From contig DATHUY010000108.1 in assembly GCA_035461765.1 (NCBI GenBank), positions 1 to 61,952 of the forward strand: DNA of 61,952 bases, read 5' to 3'. Below, piece after piece: positions 31,901-40,544 of this stretch. The notes beneath the pieces were generated by a model, which was given only the letters and a program-made list of their open reading frames with translations, was not told the DNA's origin and made no database searches. Numbering within the stretch: position 1 is the stretch's first letter; each line of letters begins with the position of its first letter. The translations under genes and the position numbers were made by a program. Source of the stretch: Longimicrobiales bacterium. GTDB taxonomy: Bacteria; Gemmatimonadota; Gemmatimonadetes; Longimicrobiales; RSA9.

Positions 31901-33548
31901 GGACGCTGCGCTCTACCGTGATGCGCTGGGCACCGCACCGCCCTCCGGTATCGCGTCGGTGTTCCTGGAGGCGGTCGAGCAGCCGGTGGAGACGCTGCTG
32001 ATGCGCTGGGCGCGGACACACGGGCCGTTCTCGACGGATGAGGCGGCCGCACGCTACGGCATTGTCGCCGCGCAGGCGGAAGTGCTGCTCCAGCGGCTGG
32101 CGGCCGACGGCCGCCTCCTGCATGGCGAGTTCCGGCCGGGCGGCAGTGGCAGCGAGTGGTGCGAGCCTGATGTTCTCAGACAGATCAAGCGGCGCACGAT
32201 CGCTATGCTGCGCGGCCAGGTGGCGCCCGTCCCGCGTGAGGTGCTCGGCCGGTTCCTTCCCGCCTGGCATCGCACGGCCGCGTTCGACCCGCACGAGCGG
32301 CTCGAGGACGCGATCAGCCAGCTGGAGGGGATGCCGCTCAGCTATCGTGACCTCGTGCGCATGATCCTGCCCGCGCGCATCCGTTCGTTCAGGCCGGAGC
32401 ATCTCGATGAGCTCGGTGCAATGGGCTGGCTGGTATGGACCGGGCACTCGCCACTGCGCGGGGATGATGGCCGCATCGTGCTGTACCGGCGCGAGCGCGT
32501 CGACCGACTGCTGATCCCGAACGATGAAGAGGAAGCCAGCGCGCGTATCGAGGGGTTCGACGAGCGACATCGCATGATACTCGACCGCCTGGCACGGCGC
32601 GGCGCTTCGTTCCACGCGGAGCTCGTCGCTGCCCTGCCCGCGCATGACGAGAGTGCTGTGCTCGAGGCGGTGTGGGATCTGGTGTGGGCCGGCCTCATTA
32701 CGAACGATACTTTTGCGGCGCTGCGCTCGCTCGGCGTGCGCGTACGCAAGTCAGCGCGCCCGCCGCGTGCACGTCCGCTCGGTATCCCGGGCGAGCGCGC
32801 CGAATCTTCGCAGCGGCGCAGGCTGCCGCGCGGCTGGTGGCGCGGCCCGCAGCCACGCGGCGGACGGAGCGCTGTGATCGGCGGGCGCTGGTCACTCGTC
32901 AGGGACCTGGTGCACACCGATGTCAGCTCGACCGAGCGCGCGCATTCGTGGGCCGCGACGCTGCTCGACCGGCACGGCATCGTCGCGCGCGAGACGGCGC
33001 AGGTCGAAGCACTCGGCGGCGGCTTCGGCAGTGTCTACAACGTGCTGCGCTCGATGGAGGAGGCCGGCCGGCTGCGCCGCGGCTATTTCGTCGAAGGCCT
33101 CGGCGGTGCACAGTTCGCCTGGCCCGGCATCGTCGACCGTCTCCGCCGCGAGCGCGACGCGGCGCCTGACAGCACCGCCATCGCCCTGGCCGCAACCGAT
33201 CCCGCCAACCCCTATGGCTGGCTCCTGCCCTGGCCGCCGTTCACTGAAAGCGATGCCACGCGCGGTGCGCGGCGCGCGGCGGGAGCGATCGTCGTGCTGA
33301 CGGACGGCATCCCCGTCCTCTACCTGGACCGCGACGGCCGCCGTCTGCGCACGTTCGCGGACGCGAGCGATGACAGCATTGCCCGCGCCCTGCCGGCATT
33401 GCGCGATGTCGCACGGGGGCGGCCGTCACGCACGATCTCCATCGAGCGCATCGGATCCGATGCTGCCATCCGGTCGCCGCTCGCACCGCTGCTCCAGGAG
33501 GCCGGATTCCAGCACGACTATCGATACATGCGGCTGCGCGCACAGTAG
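28971..33548 (+). CDS. lhr: Lhr family large ATP-dependent helicase
   Basis: 1525 residues from ATG at 28971 (1536 from GTG at 28938), about the size of full-length bacterial Lhr. Superfamily 2 helicase motifs are present: the Q-like motif PTDVQRLGWERIAEGEHT, Walker A APTGSGKT, motif Ia VYVSPLKALAYD, TTPESLF, DEVH (IIDEVHAVAATKRG), SAT (GLSATARP), VNSRGLCERLAQRLNE, ATSSLELGIDMGAVDLVI and QRIGRAGHG. The Lhr winged-helix core and the long C-terminal Lhr-CTD follow, ending in LLQEAGFQHDYRYMRLRAQ. It unwinds RNA:DNA hybrids in a 3'-5' direction and is linked to DNA repair. The next gene starts 2 bp after its stop and encodes a Nei/Fpg glycosylase, a neighbourhood known from mycobacteria, which supports a repair role. 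Confidence 0.93.
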   Translation: MNTTGPEPPTPTQGPQGLHYFTDVTRRWFEAAFARPTDVQRLGWERIAEGEHTLLIAPTGSGKTLAAFLYAIDQLTRLPADAEPGVRVVYVSPLKALAYDIDRNLRVPLAGIRRASGLDEGDTALRLPRVDVRTGDTPQQDRRRQAKDPAEILVTTPESLFLILGSQARETLRTVRWVIIDEVHAVAATKRGSHLSLSLERLSALADQDPQRIGLSATARPASEVARYLGGDRPVSIVDTHRPPALDLQVVVTVDDMTRPVIETEDGGFEVLSPDLPGSGPLMLADHDEATRQYGIWPAIHPRIIELIRAHRSTIVFVNSRGLCERLAQRLNETAGEDLVRAHHGSVAQQQRREIEEALKGGTLRAIVATSSLELGIDMGAVDLVILVESPGAVSRGLQRIGRAGHGVGETSIGRIFPKHRGDLLEATIVSRRMRDGAIEALRVPRNPLDVLAQHIVAMTAIQDWHVPDLARVVRRSASFHALPDDAFRGVLDMLAGLYPSHDFADLRPRLTWDREHDLLQGRRSARMLAAVNAGTIPDRGLYGVFLGDDGPRIGELDEEMVHEVTTGQTFTLGASTWRIQRINRNRVIVEPAPGESGRLPFWKGEGPGRPLELGRALGEMTRTLASMPRAEADALLRSEYGLDERAAGNLLDYLEEQREIAGGLPTDRDITVERFRDELGDWRVCILTPFGARVHAPWALALRAIVSDRVGYDVQAVWSDDGIVLTIADGDEPPDASLLVPDPDELEDRLLLELPRSPIFAAEFRENAARALLLPRRRPGQRTPLFAQRLRAQKLMEIALQYPSFPMVVETFRSCMQDVFDVPALRDVLRAVEAGEVRINEVETAFASPFARSLVFAYVAAYLYEGDSPAAERRAQALSVDVKLLRELLGEADLRELLDAEVIEQVEAALQRRADGRRARHADDLHDMLRQLGDLTEPEIDERTDADAAPMLGELQSSRRAARVRVAGRDAWIAVEDAALYRDALGTAPPSGIASVFLEAVEQPVETLLMRWARTHGPFSTDEAAARYGIVAAQAEVLLQRLAADGRLLHGEFRPGGSGSEWCEPDVLRQIKRRTIAMLRGQVAPVPREVLGRFLPAWHRTAAFDPHERLEDAISQLEGMPLSYRDLVRMILPARIRSFRPEHLDELGAMGWLVWTGHSPLRGDDGRIVLYRRERVDRLLIPNDEEEASARIEGFDERHRMILDRLARRGASFHAELVAALPAHDESAVLEAVWDLVWAGLITNDTFAALRSLGVRVRKSARPPRARPLGIPGERAESSQRRRLPRGWWRGPQPRGGRSAVIGGRWSLVRDLVHTDVSSTERAHSWAATLLDRHGIVARETAQVEALGGGFGSVYNVLRSMEEAGRLRRGYFVEGLGGAQFAWPGIVDRLRRERDAAPDSTAIALAATDPANPYGWLLPWPPFTESDATRGARRAAGAIVVLTDGIPVLYLDRDGRRLRTFADASDDSIARALPALRDVARGRPSRTISIERIGSDAAIRSPLAPLLQEAGFQHDYRYMRLRAQ

Positions 33549-33550
33549 CA

Positions 33551-34378
33551 ATGCCCGAAGGCGATACCGTCCATCGCAATGCGCGGGTGCTGAACCGCGA
33601 GCTCAAGGGCCGCAGGCTCGCCCGGTTCTTCGTGCGCGATCGCGGCGACGTACCGGAGCTCGCCGGCCGCACGATCGAATGCATCGAAGCGCGCGGCAAG
33701 CATCTGCTCGTCCACATCGAGGGCGGCTGGATCCTGCGGGTGCACCTCGGCATGAAGGGCAGCTGGATACGCCGGCACGTGCACGAACGCGCACCGCGCA
33801 ACATCACCGCGATGCTCGTCGCAGATGAGACGGCATACATCTGCGAAGGCGCATTCACGGCCGAGCTGCTGCGCGAGACGGCCCTGCGTACACATCCGCG
33901 CCTCGGCCGCCTCGGCCCCGACCTCCTCGCCGACCCGCCCGACATCGACGAGGCCGTGCGCCGCGCCCGCATGCCCGCTCACGCCAGTCGCGAGATCGGC
34001 GACGTGCTGATGGACCAGCGCGTCGCCGCCGGCATCGGCAACGTCTACAAGAGCGAGGTCCTGTTCGAGTGTCGCGTGCACCCCCGCACGCGGATGCACG
34101 ACATCGCTGCGGACACGCTTGCGGAGATCTTCCGGAAGGCCGCGCATCTGATGCGATTGAATCTGCTGACACGGCGCCGCACCGCGGTCCCGCTCAGGCG
34201 CCGACCGACTCCGTCAGCGCAACGGCTCTGGGTTTACATGCGCGCCGGCAAGCCATGTCTCGACTGCGGCACACCTGTCGAACGCTTCATGCAGGGCGAC
34301 ATGAATCGCAGCACGTACTTCTGCCCGCTTTGCCAGGGCGGCAACAAGGCCGTTGGCCGGAAGACCTCACCGGAGTAA
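33551..34378 (+). CDS. nei: Endonuclease VIII-like (Nei/Fpg) DNA glycosylase/AP lyase
   Basis: 275 residues. The catalytic N-terminus is MPEGDTVHRNARVLN (Pro2 as the Schiff-base nucleophile after Met removal, and Glu3). IEARGKHLLVHIEGGWILRVHLGMKGSW gives the conserved Lys-containing hairpin. The helix-two-turns-helix contains DQRVAAGIGNVYKSEVLF. A C-terminal zinc finger has CLDCGTP, then YFCPLCQ. The MPEGDTVHR start and finger type match Nei (mycobacterial Nei2-like) more than Fpg. It removes oxidised bases and nicks the abasic site. It is translated just 2 bp after the Lhr helicase gene, so the two probably act together or are co-regulated. The tail after the finger (KAVGRKTSPE) is short and basic. 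Confidence 0.92.
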   Translation: MPEGDTVHRNARVLNRELKGRRLARFFVRDRGDVPELAGRTIECIEARGKHLLVHIEGGWILRVHLGMKGSWIRRHVHERAPRNITAMLVADETAYICEGAFTAELLRETALRTHPRLGRLGPDLLADPPDIDEAVRRARMPAHASREIGDVLMDQRVAAGIGNVYKSEVLFECRVHPRTRMHDIAADTLAEIFRKAAHLMRLNLLTRRRTAVPLRRRPTPSAQRLWVYMRAGKPCLDCGTPVERFMQGDMNRSTYFCPLCQGGNKAVGRKTSPE

Positions 34379-34387
34379 TTTGTCGGC

Positions 34388-36232
<1,845 letters not shown>

Positions 36233-36291
36233 CACCCGCGCTGCGTGCGACGCGCAAATCTGCCTGCGGCGCGTGGCCTGGCCTTGTTCGG

Positions 36292-37803
36292 TCAGCGGGG
36301 CTGAGCGGGCGCAGCCTGCCGCGCCGTTCCCTCCGCCTGTCGTGCGATCGCCTCGATGAAGCCGCTGAAGATCATGCGGTGGATCGGGTAGAGGCCGTAC
36401 CAGTAGAGCCAGCCCGACAGCCCCTTCGGTGCGAAGAACGCGGTCTGCGTGAGAACGGTGCGCCCGTCCTCCCGCGGCACCGCATCGAACTGCAGCCACG
36501 CCATGCCGGGCACCTTCATCTCCGCGCGCAGCCGCAGCAGGTAGTCCCTTTCGATGGCCTCGACGCGCCAGAAGTCCAGTGCATCGCCGACGCGCAGCTG
36601 ATCCGGGTCGCGTCTCCCGCGCCGTACGCCCACCCCGCCGAGCAGACGGTCGGCGAATCCGCGCAGCCGCCACGCCCAGTCCATGTAGAGCCAGCCGCGC
36701 TCCCCGCCGACGCCGGTAAAGACGCGAAACACCTCCGCGGGTGATGCAGCGACGACGCGCCGGCGATGCTCGCGCACCATGCCTTCACGGTTCGTCAACG
36801 TGACCGGTTCCGCAGCCTGCCGACTGCTGCTGAGCGCGTCGCTCCACGCGGACTCCACACTGCTCGCCTGGAGCCTGCTCAGTGCGCGCTCCACCGACGT
36901 GCGATAACTCGCCGGCTCGATCTGCGGGAAGAGTATCCGGGCTGCGTTGTCGTGAACGACGTTCTCGTTGCGCAGCCCTTCCACCAGCGGCCGTGCGATC
37001 GCGCCCGGAATCGGCGTCACCACGTTCACCCACAGCGACGAGAGTCGCGGCGTCAACACAGGCACCGGCACCATCCAGCGCTTCAACCCGCGCACTTCGG
37101 CGTAGGTCATCATCATGTCGCCGTACGTGATGACGTCCGAGCCGCCGATCTCGATGATCCGCCCGGTGCTTTCCGGTACCTCGAGCGCCGCGCTCAGATA
37201 CCGAAGCACCTCGCGGATGCCTATCGGCTGCGTGCGTGTGTAGACCCAGCGCGGACAGATCATGACCGGCACGCGCTCCGTCAGATACCGGATCATCTCG
37301 AACGACAGACTGCCGGATCCTACGATCACGCCCGCGCGGAACTCGGTAACGGGGACGCCGGCCTCGCGCAGAGCGTCACCGGTCTGCTGTCGCGAGCGCA
37401 GATGCTCCGACAGCCCCGGTGCCGCCTCGGCCAGACCGCCGAGATAGATGATGCGGCCGACTCCCGCCGCGGCCGCGGCCCGGCCGAAGTTGCGCGCCGC
37501 CGCAACATCGCGTTCATGGAAATCCGTCGTGCCGAGGCTGTGCACGAGGTAGTATGCCGCCGTCACGCCGGACATCGCTGCCTCGAGCGTGTCCGGCTGC
37601 AGTACATCGCCCGTCACGACTTCGACATCATCCTGCCAGCTGCGACCCTGCAGTCGCCCCTGGTCACGCACCAGGCAACGCACCGCGTGCCCGGCACTCA
37701 GCAGGCGGGGAACCAGTCGGCCGCCGATGTAGCCGGTGGCGCCGGTCACCAGAACGACAGCCGGGCCCGCCTCAACCTGAGCCACGCTGACTCCCTTCGT
37801 CAT
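36292..37803 (-). CDS. NAD(P)-binding SDR-like protein with C-terminal DUF2867 domain
   Basis: 503 residues. The N-terminal atypical SDR domain (about 15-300) has the nucleotide motif VLVTGATGYIGGRL, then RCLVRDQGRL, the acidic GDVLQPDTLEAAM and YYLVHSLGTTDFHERD. The usual YxxxK catalytic pair is not evident, as in NmrA- and complex-I-assembly-like members. The C-terminal SRPBCC-like DUF2867 region (about 345-490) contains REHRRRVVAASPAEVFRVF and LSGWLYWYGLYPIHRMIFSG. The combination is a known bacterial architecture of uncertain function; quinone or isoprenoid chemistry is sometimes proposed. It is convergent with the kinase gene and followed on the same strand by no other gene. Confidence 0.85.
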   Translation of the reverse strand: MTKGVSVAQVEAGPAVVLVTGATGYIGGRLVPRLLSAGHAVRCLVRDQGRLQGRSWQDDVEVVTGDVLQPDTLEAAMSGVTAAYYLVHSLGTTDFHERDVAAARNFGRAAAAAGVGRIIYLGGLAEAAPGLSEHLRSRQQTGDALREAGVPVTEFRAGVIVGSGSLSFEMIRYLTERVPVMICPRWVYTRTQPIGIREVLRYLSAALEVPESTGRIIEIGGSDVITYGDMMMTYAEVRGLKRWMVPVPVLTPRLSSLWVNVVTPIPGAIARPLVEGLRNENVVHDNAARILFPQIEPASYRTSVERALSRLQASSVESAWSDALSSSRQAAEPVTLTNREGMVREHRRRVVAASPAEVFRVFTGVGGERGWLYMDWAWRLRGFADRLLGGVGVRRGRRDPDQLRVGDALDFWRVEAIERDYLLRLRAEMKVPGMAWLQFDAVPREDGRTVLTQTAFFAPKGLSGWLYWYGLYPIHRMIFSGFIEAIARQAEGTARQAAPAQPR

Positions 37804-37855
37804 TCAGCTGAAAGAAGCTCTCTGAGCCACTGCGCAATGCGTGTGCGCCCGCCGT

Positions 37856-38617
37856 TCAATGCACCGCTCCCGGCCGCCACACCAGTGACACCGTTGCGTA
37901 ATGCAGCCACGCGAACGTGTAGACTTCGTCGACATCGGCGCCGCCTTCGACCATCCGGTACCCGGCCTCCACCGTCCAGCGGCTGTCGATGTCGTGCCTC
38001 AGCTCGAGCGCGGCATCGATCGCACGGCCGGGCCCCCCGGCCAGAGCGTCCGCGTCCAGACCGACACGCCAGCCCGGTGCGATGCGATACTCCCCCGCAG
38101 CGTGCAGCAGCGGTACCACGCCCAGATCGTCCTTGCGGCTCGACGTGCTGCCATCCAGAGCGATCACTGCATCTCTGATTTTCACGGTCGCACCGATCCA
38201 CGCGGAAGTCCTGTCACCCGCGCGCGCCAGATAACGATACGACAGCCGGTACGAGTTGAACGTGTACGTCGCCTGCACCGGTGCGCCGGCGGGATAGGTC
38301 GCACCAGCGAACCGTACCTCGTTCTCCGGCGTGCCCGTCTCCGTCAGACTGAACGGCGCGAGGAGCAGCCGGAGTCCGTGCCGCGGCGCCATGTTCCAGG
38401 TGACGTAGAGCCTGCCGGCCGGCCACGGTCCACTGCCCGCCAGATCATACAGCGAGAACCTCGTCGCTGAGCCGTCGTTGGGGATCTCGACATCGTTGTA
38501 GCTCTGCCAGGCGGGGCCGCCCTCCAGCTCGAAAATGAGCCGGGGCGCCTGCGCGCCCGCCGTCATCGGCAGCAGCAGCATGAACACGGCGGGGAAGGCG
38601 CGGCGGGCAGACGACAT
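37856..38617 (-). CDS. Secreted protein, predicted small outer-membrane beta-barrel
   Basis: 253 residues with a signal peptide (AFPAVFMLLLPMTAGAQA). The mature part has alternating strands with aromatic girdles (WPAGRLYVTWNMAPRHGLRL, then YTFNSYRLSYRYLARAG, WRVGLDADALAGG and the terminal LHYATVSLVWRPG). This is consistent with a barrel of about 10-12 strands. I do not recognise a named family, and the cargo, if any, is unknown. The gene sits 52 bp upstream of the SDR-DUF2867 gene on the same strand and might be co-transcribed with it. Its 5' side is a 238-bp spacer shared with the divergent PCYCGC gene. Confidence 0.7.
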   Translation of the reverse strand: MSSARRAFPAVFMLLLPMTAGAQAPRLIFELEGGPAWQSYNDVEIPNDGSATRFSLYDLAGSGPWPAGRLYVTWNMAPRHGLRLLLAPFSLTETGTPENEVRFAGATYPAGAPVQATYTFNSYRLSYRYLARAGDRTSAWIGATVKIRDAVIALDGSTSSRKDDLGVVPLLHAAGEYRIAPGWRVGLDADALAGGPGRAIDAALELRHDIDSRWTVEAGYRMVEGGADVDEVYTFAWLHYATVSLVWRPGAVH

Positions 38618-38775
38618 GGCAGCTCCGGGGGCTCAGGCGAAAGTGGAATTGAGCCGTGCATCCTCAGCCCGGCAAGACCGTCGGCTGGCACCGCGACAGG
38701 CGGGATGGCGTATGTGGTGGATCGCCTTACATCTCTTCCGGGCTTTGCCGGCTCGTCCCGCCGGTCGCGATACGT

Positions 38776-38781
38776 TATAGT
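38776..38781 (+). promoter_or_regulatory. Candidate -10 element (TATAGT) of the PCYCGC gene
   Basis: TATAGT lies 75 bp before the start of the PCYCGC protein gene, in the 238-bp divergent spacer. No good -35 is seen, so the call is weak. I see nothing else in the spacer. Confidence 0.25.
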
Positions 38782-38855
38782 CCGACACGGATCCGACCGC
38801 GGCCGGCGTGGCCGCACCATCGTGAACAACGCCATCAGGCTCAGGCGGGAGTACA

Positions 38856-39287
38856 ATGGGCAGGAACAGAAAGCAGCCCAGGCAGCAGGTATCACCCTTC
38901 ATCCGCTACACCGTCGTCGCACTCGCGGTGGTCGTACTGCTGCTCGGACTGGCGACGACGCGTACGGCAAACGCGCATCACCCCGACCCGCGCGGCGATC
39001 TGAGCGCGGTCACCGTCGCGTCATCGAGCCGCTATGCGTCCTACCCGCGCATCGCGGAAGTCTACGACATGGCCGCGGAGATACCGCACGTGCTCGACGG
39101 TCTCTACTGCCACTGCGACTGCAGCAAGCACTCCAATCACCGCTCGCTGCTGACCTGCTTCCAGGATGATCATGGCGCCGGCTGCGACGTGTGCCTCACG
39201 GAAGCAGCCCTCGCGCACCGCATGACGAATGAGGGCCGGTCGCTGAAGGAGATCCGCCAGGCAGTGGATGATCTCTACCGCCGATGA
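38856..39287 (+). CDS. PCYCGC-motif membrane-anchored protein
   Basis: 143 residues. A positively charged N-terminus and one membrane helix (about 17-38, IRYTVVALAVVVLLLGLATT) place the rest outside the cytoplasm. The diagnostic Cys-rich core is LYCHCDCSKHSNHRSLLTCF, then GAGCDVCLTEA, which is the pattern of the PCYCGC domain. The clustered Cys and His residues suggest metal binding (copper or haem handling has been guessed for the family, without proof that I know of). The stop overlaps the next gene as ATGA, and that gene encodes a monohaem cytochrome-like protein, so a redox or metal-delivery partnership is likely. Confidence 0.85.
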   Translation: MGRNRKQPRQQVSPFIRYTVVALAVVVLLLGLATTRTANAHHPDPRGDLSAVTVASSSRYASYPRIAEVYDMAAEIPHVLDGLYCHCDCSKHSNHRSLLTCFQDDHGAGCDVCLTEAALAHRMTNEGRSLKEIRQAVDDLYRR

Positions 39288-39727
39288 CCCTGCGGCGCGT
39301 ACTGGGGCTGCTGCTGATGGTCGGCATGCTGACTGCCGCGGTCATCTCACATCGCGACCGCCAGCGCAGTGACCGCATGAACAATACTGCAGCCGCGCTG
39401 CGCGAGCTGGCCGCGACCCGTCTCGCGCCGGCCGGCTCCGCCCCGCGGGCCGGCATCAGCGCGCGCGCGGACATCGATGTGCGGGAATTCCCGGAGAAGA
39501 TCGCCAGGAAGCTGCACGATGACCCGGATTTCCATCGTCTCAGCCATCGCTGCGGCGTCTGTCACTCCACGCCGGATCCGGCGCTATACGAAGCTGGCGA
39601 ATGGCCGGCCGTGATCGGGCGCATGAGCCTTACGATCGACGCGGCCGGTCTGCTCCCCCTGTCGCAGACCGACAGCGCGGCCGTGCTGCGTGCACTCACG
39701 AAGGACTATTCGCGCCAGGTCCGCTGA
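39284..39727 (+). CDS. Small membrane-anchored monohaem c-type cytochrome
   Basis: 147 residues. A short N-terminal hydrophobic segment (VLGLLLMVGMLTAAVI) serves as a signal anchor. One haem motif, CGVCHSTPDPALY, is preceded by HRLSHR and followed by EWPAVIGRMSLTIDAAGLLPL, where a Met could be the sixth ligand. The spacing is like small class I cytochromes that accompany redox lipoproteins. The start ATG at 39284 overlaps the TGA of the PCYCGC gene (ATGA), so the two are translated together. The function is presumably electron transfer in the periplasm; the partner is unknown. It is convergent with the YdcF-type gene 33 bp away. Confidence 0.82.
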   Translation: MTLRRVLGLLLMVGMLTAAVISHRDRQRSDRMNNTAAALRELAATRLAPAGSAPRAGISARADIDVREFPEKIARKLHDDPDFHRLSHRCGVCHSTPDPALYEAGEWPAVIGRMSLTIDAAGLLPLSQTDSAAVLRALTKDYSRQVR

Positions 39728-39760
39728 GCTCAGGCAGCCGGACGGAGTGATCCGCGACCG

Positions 39761-40450
39761 CTACTGCACGCCCGATCGCGGCAGCCACTGCGCCGTGCCC
39801 TCGATGCGGTCGATCCGTGCAATCTCGCTCAGGCGCCGCTCCATCTCCTCAGCCGACATCATGGGCGCGTTGCCGTATACGGGATGATGGTGACTCATGA
39901 CCGAGTCCACGCTGATCTCATCCCCGTCCTCGACCGTTGCCAGCCACTCGTTGAGGAAGACGGAGACGCGGCACTCGTCGAGCGCGCGCACGATCAGCTC
40001 GTCCGTCGAGAACCCGGATGGCGCTGATGTGAACGAGAAGTCGTAGCGCGGCCCCAGGACCTTGCGGAATACCCATGCTGCGCGCGACAGATGGAAATCG
40101 TTCGTGACGACCCGTATCGAGCTCCAGCCGTTGGGCTGGAGAATGTCGCGCCGGACGAAGTATGCGTTGCCGAGCGTGTCGCGGGCCTCCTCCTCGAGCA
40201 GGACGGCTGCCGCAGGAAGGCCCCGCTGCTCCGCGTATGCCGCCATTGCCGCGGCTTCCGTAACGCGCGGCTGCGCCGGACCATACAGACCGACACGGCC
40301 CGTGAACACGACGCGCGCCGCGACGCCGGCCTGATACGCTTCGAGTGCCCGCTCAACACGCGCGGCTACCCAGGGCGCAAGTGTGCCATCCTCTTCCACC
40401 ATGCCGCCGAGCACGACAATCGCATCGTGACGATCTCTCGTTCGATTCAT
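39761..40450 (-). CDS. YdcF/SanA family protein (DUF218)
   Basis: 229 residues. The DUF218 pattern is clear: DAIVVLGGMVEEDGT at the N-terminus, ARVVFTGRVGLYGP, TEAAAMAAYAEQRGLPAAAV, the acidic EEEARDTLGNAYFVRR and VTNDFHLSRAAWVFRKVLG. Members of this group (YdcF, SanA, ElyC) have been linked to envelope integrity and peptidoglycan metabolism, and YdcF binds SAM in vitro; no reaction is established. Unlike SanA or ElyC this protein has no membrane helix and begins directly with the domain. It is divergent from the cyclic glucan synthase gene (94 bp spacer), another envelope gene, which may be coincidence. Confidence 0.85.
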   Translation of the reverse strand: MNRTRDRHDAIVVLGGMVEEDGTLAPWVAARVERALEAYQAGVAARVVFTGRVGLYGPAQPRVTEAAAMAAYAEQRGLPAAAVLLEEEARDTLGNAYFVRRDILQPNGWSSIRVVTNDFHLSRAAWVFRKVLGPRYDFSFTSAPSGFSTDELIVRALDECRVSVFLNEWLATVEDGDEISVDSVMSHHHPVYGNAPMMSAEEMERRLSEIARIDRIEGTAQWLPRSGVQ

Positions 40451-40544
40451 GCGTGGACGTTAGCCGGCCGGATGCGTGCCACGCCAGTCGTCGACGCGGT
40501 GACCACGCGTGCCGTAACCTCGCCCGGGCCGGGGGGTAGCACGC

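Noticed and set aside
37326-37517. Short frames inside SDR, barrel and other genes as small proteins
   Set aside because: No ribosome binding site, no conservation pattern and complete overlap with established genes.
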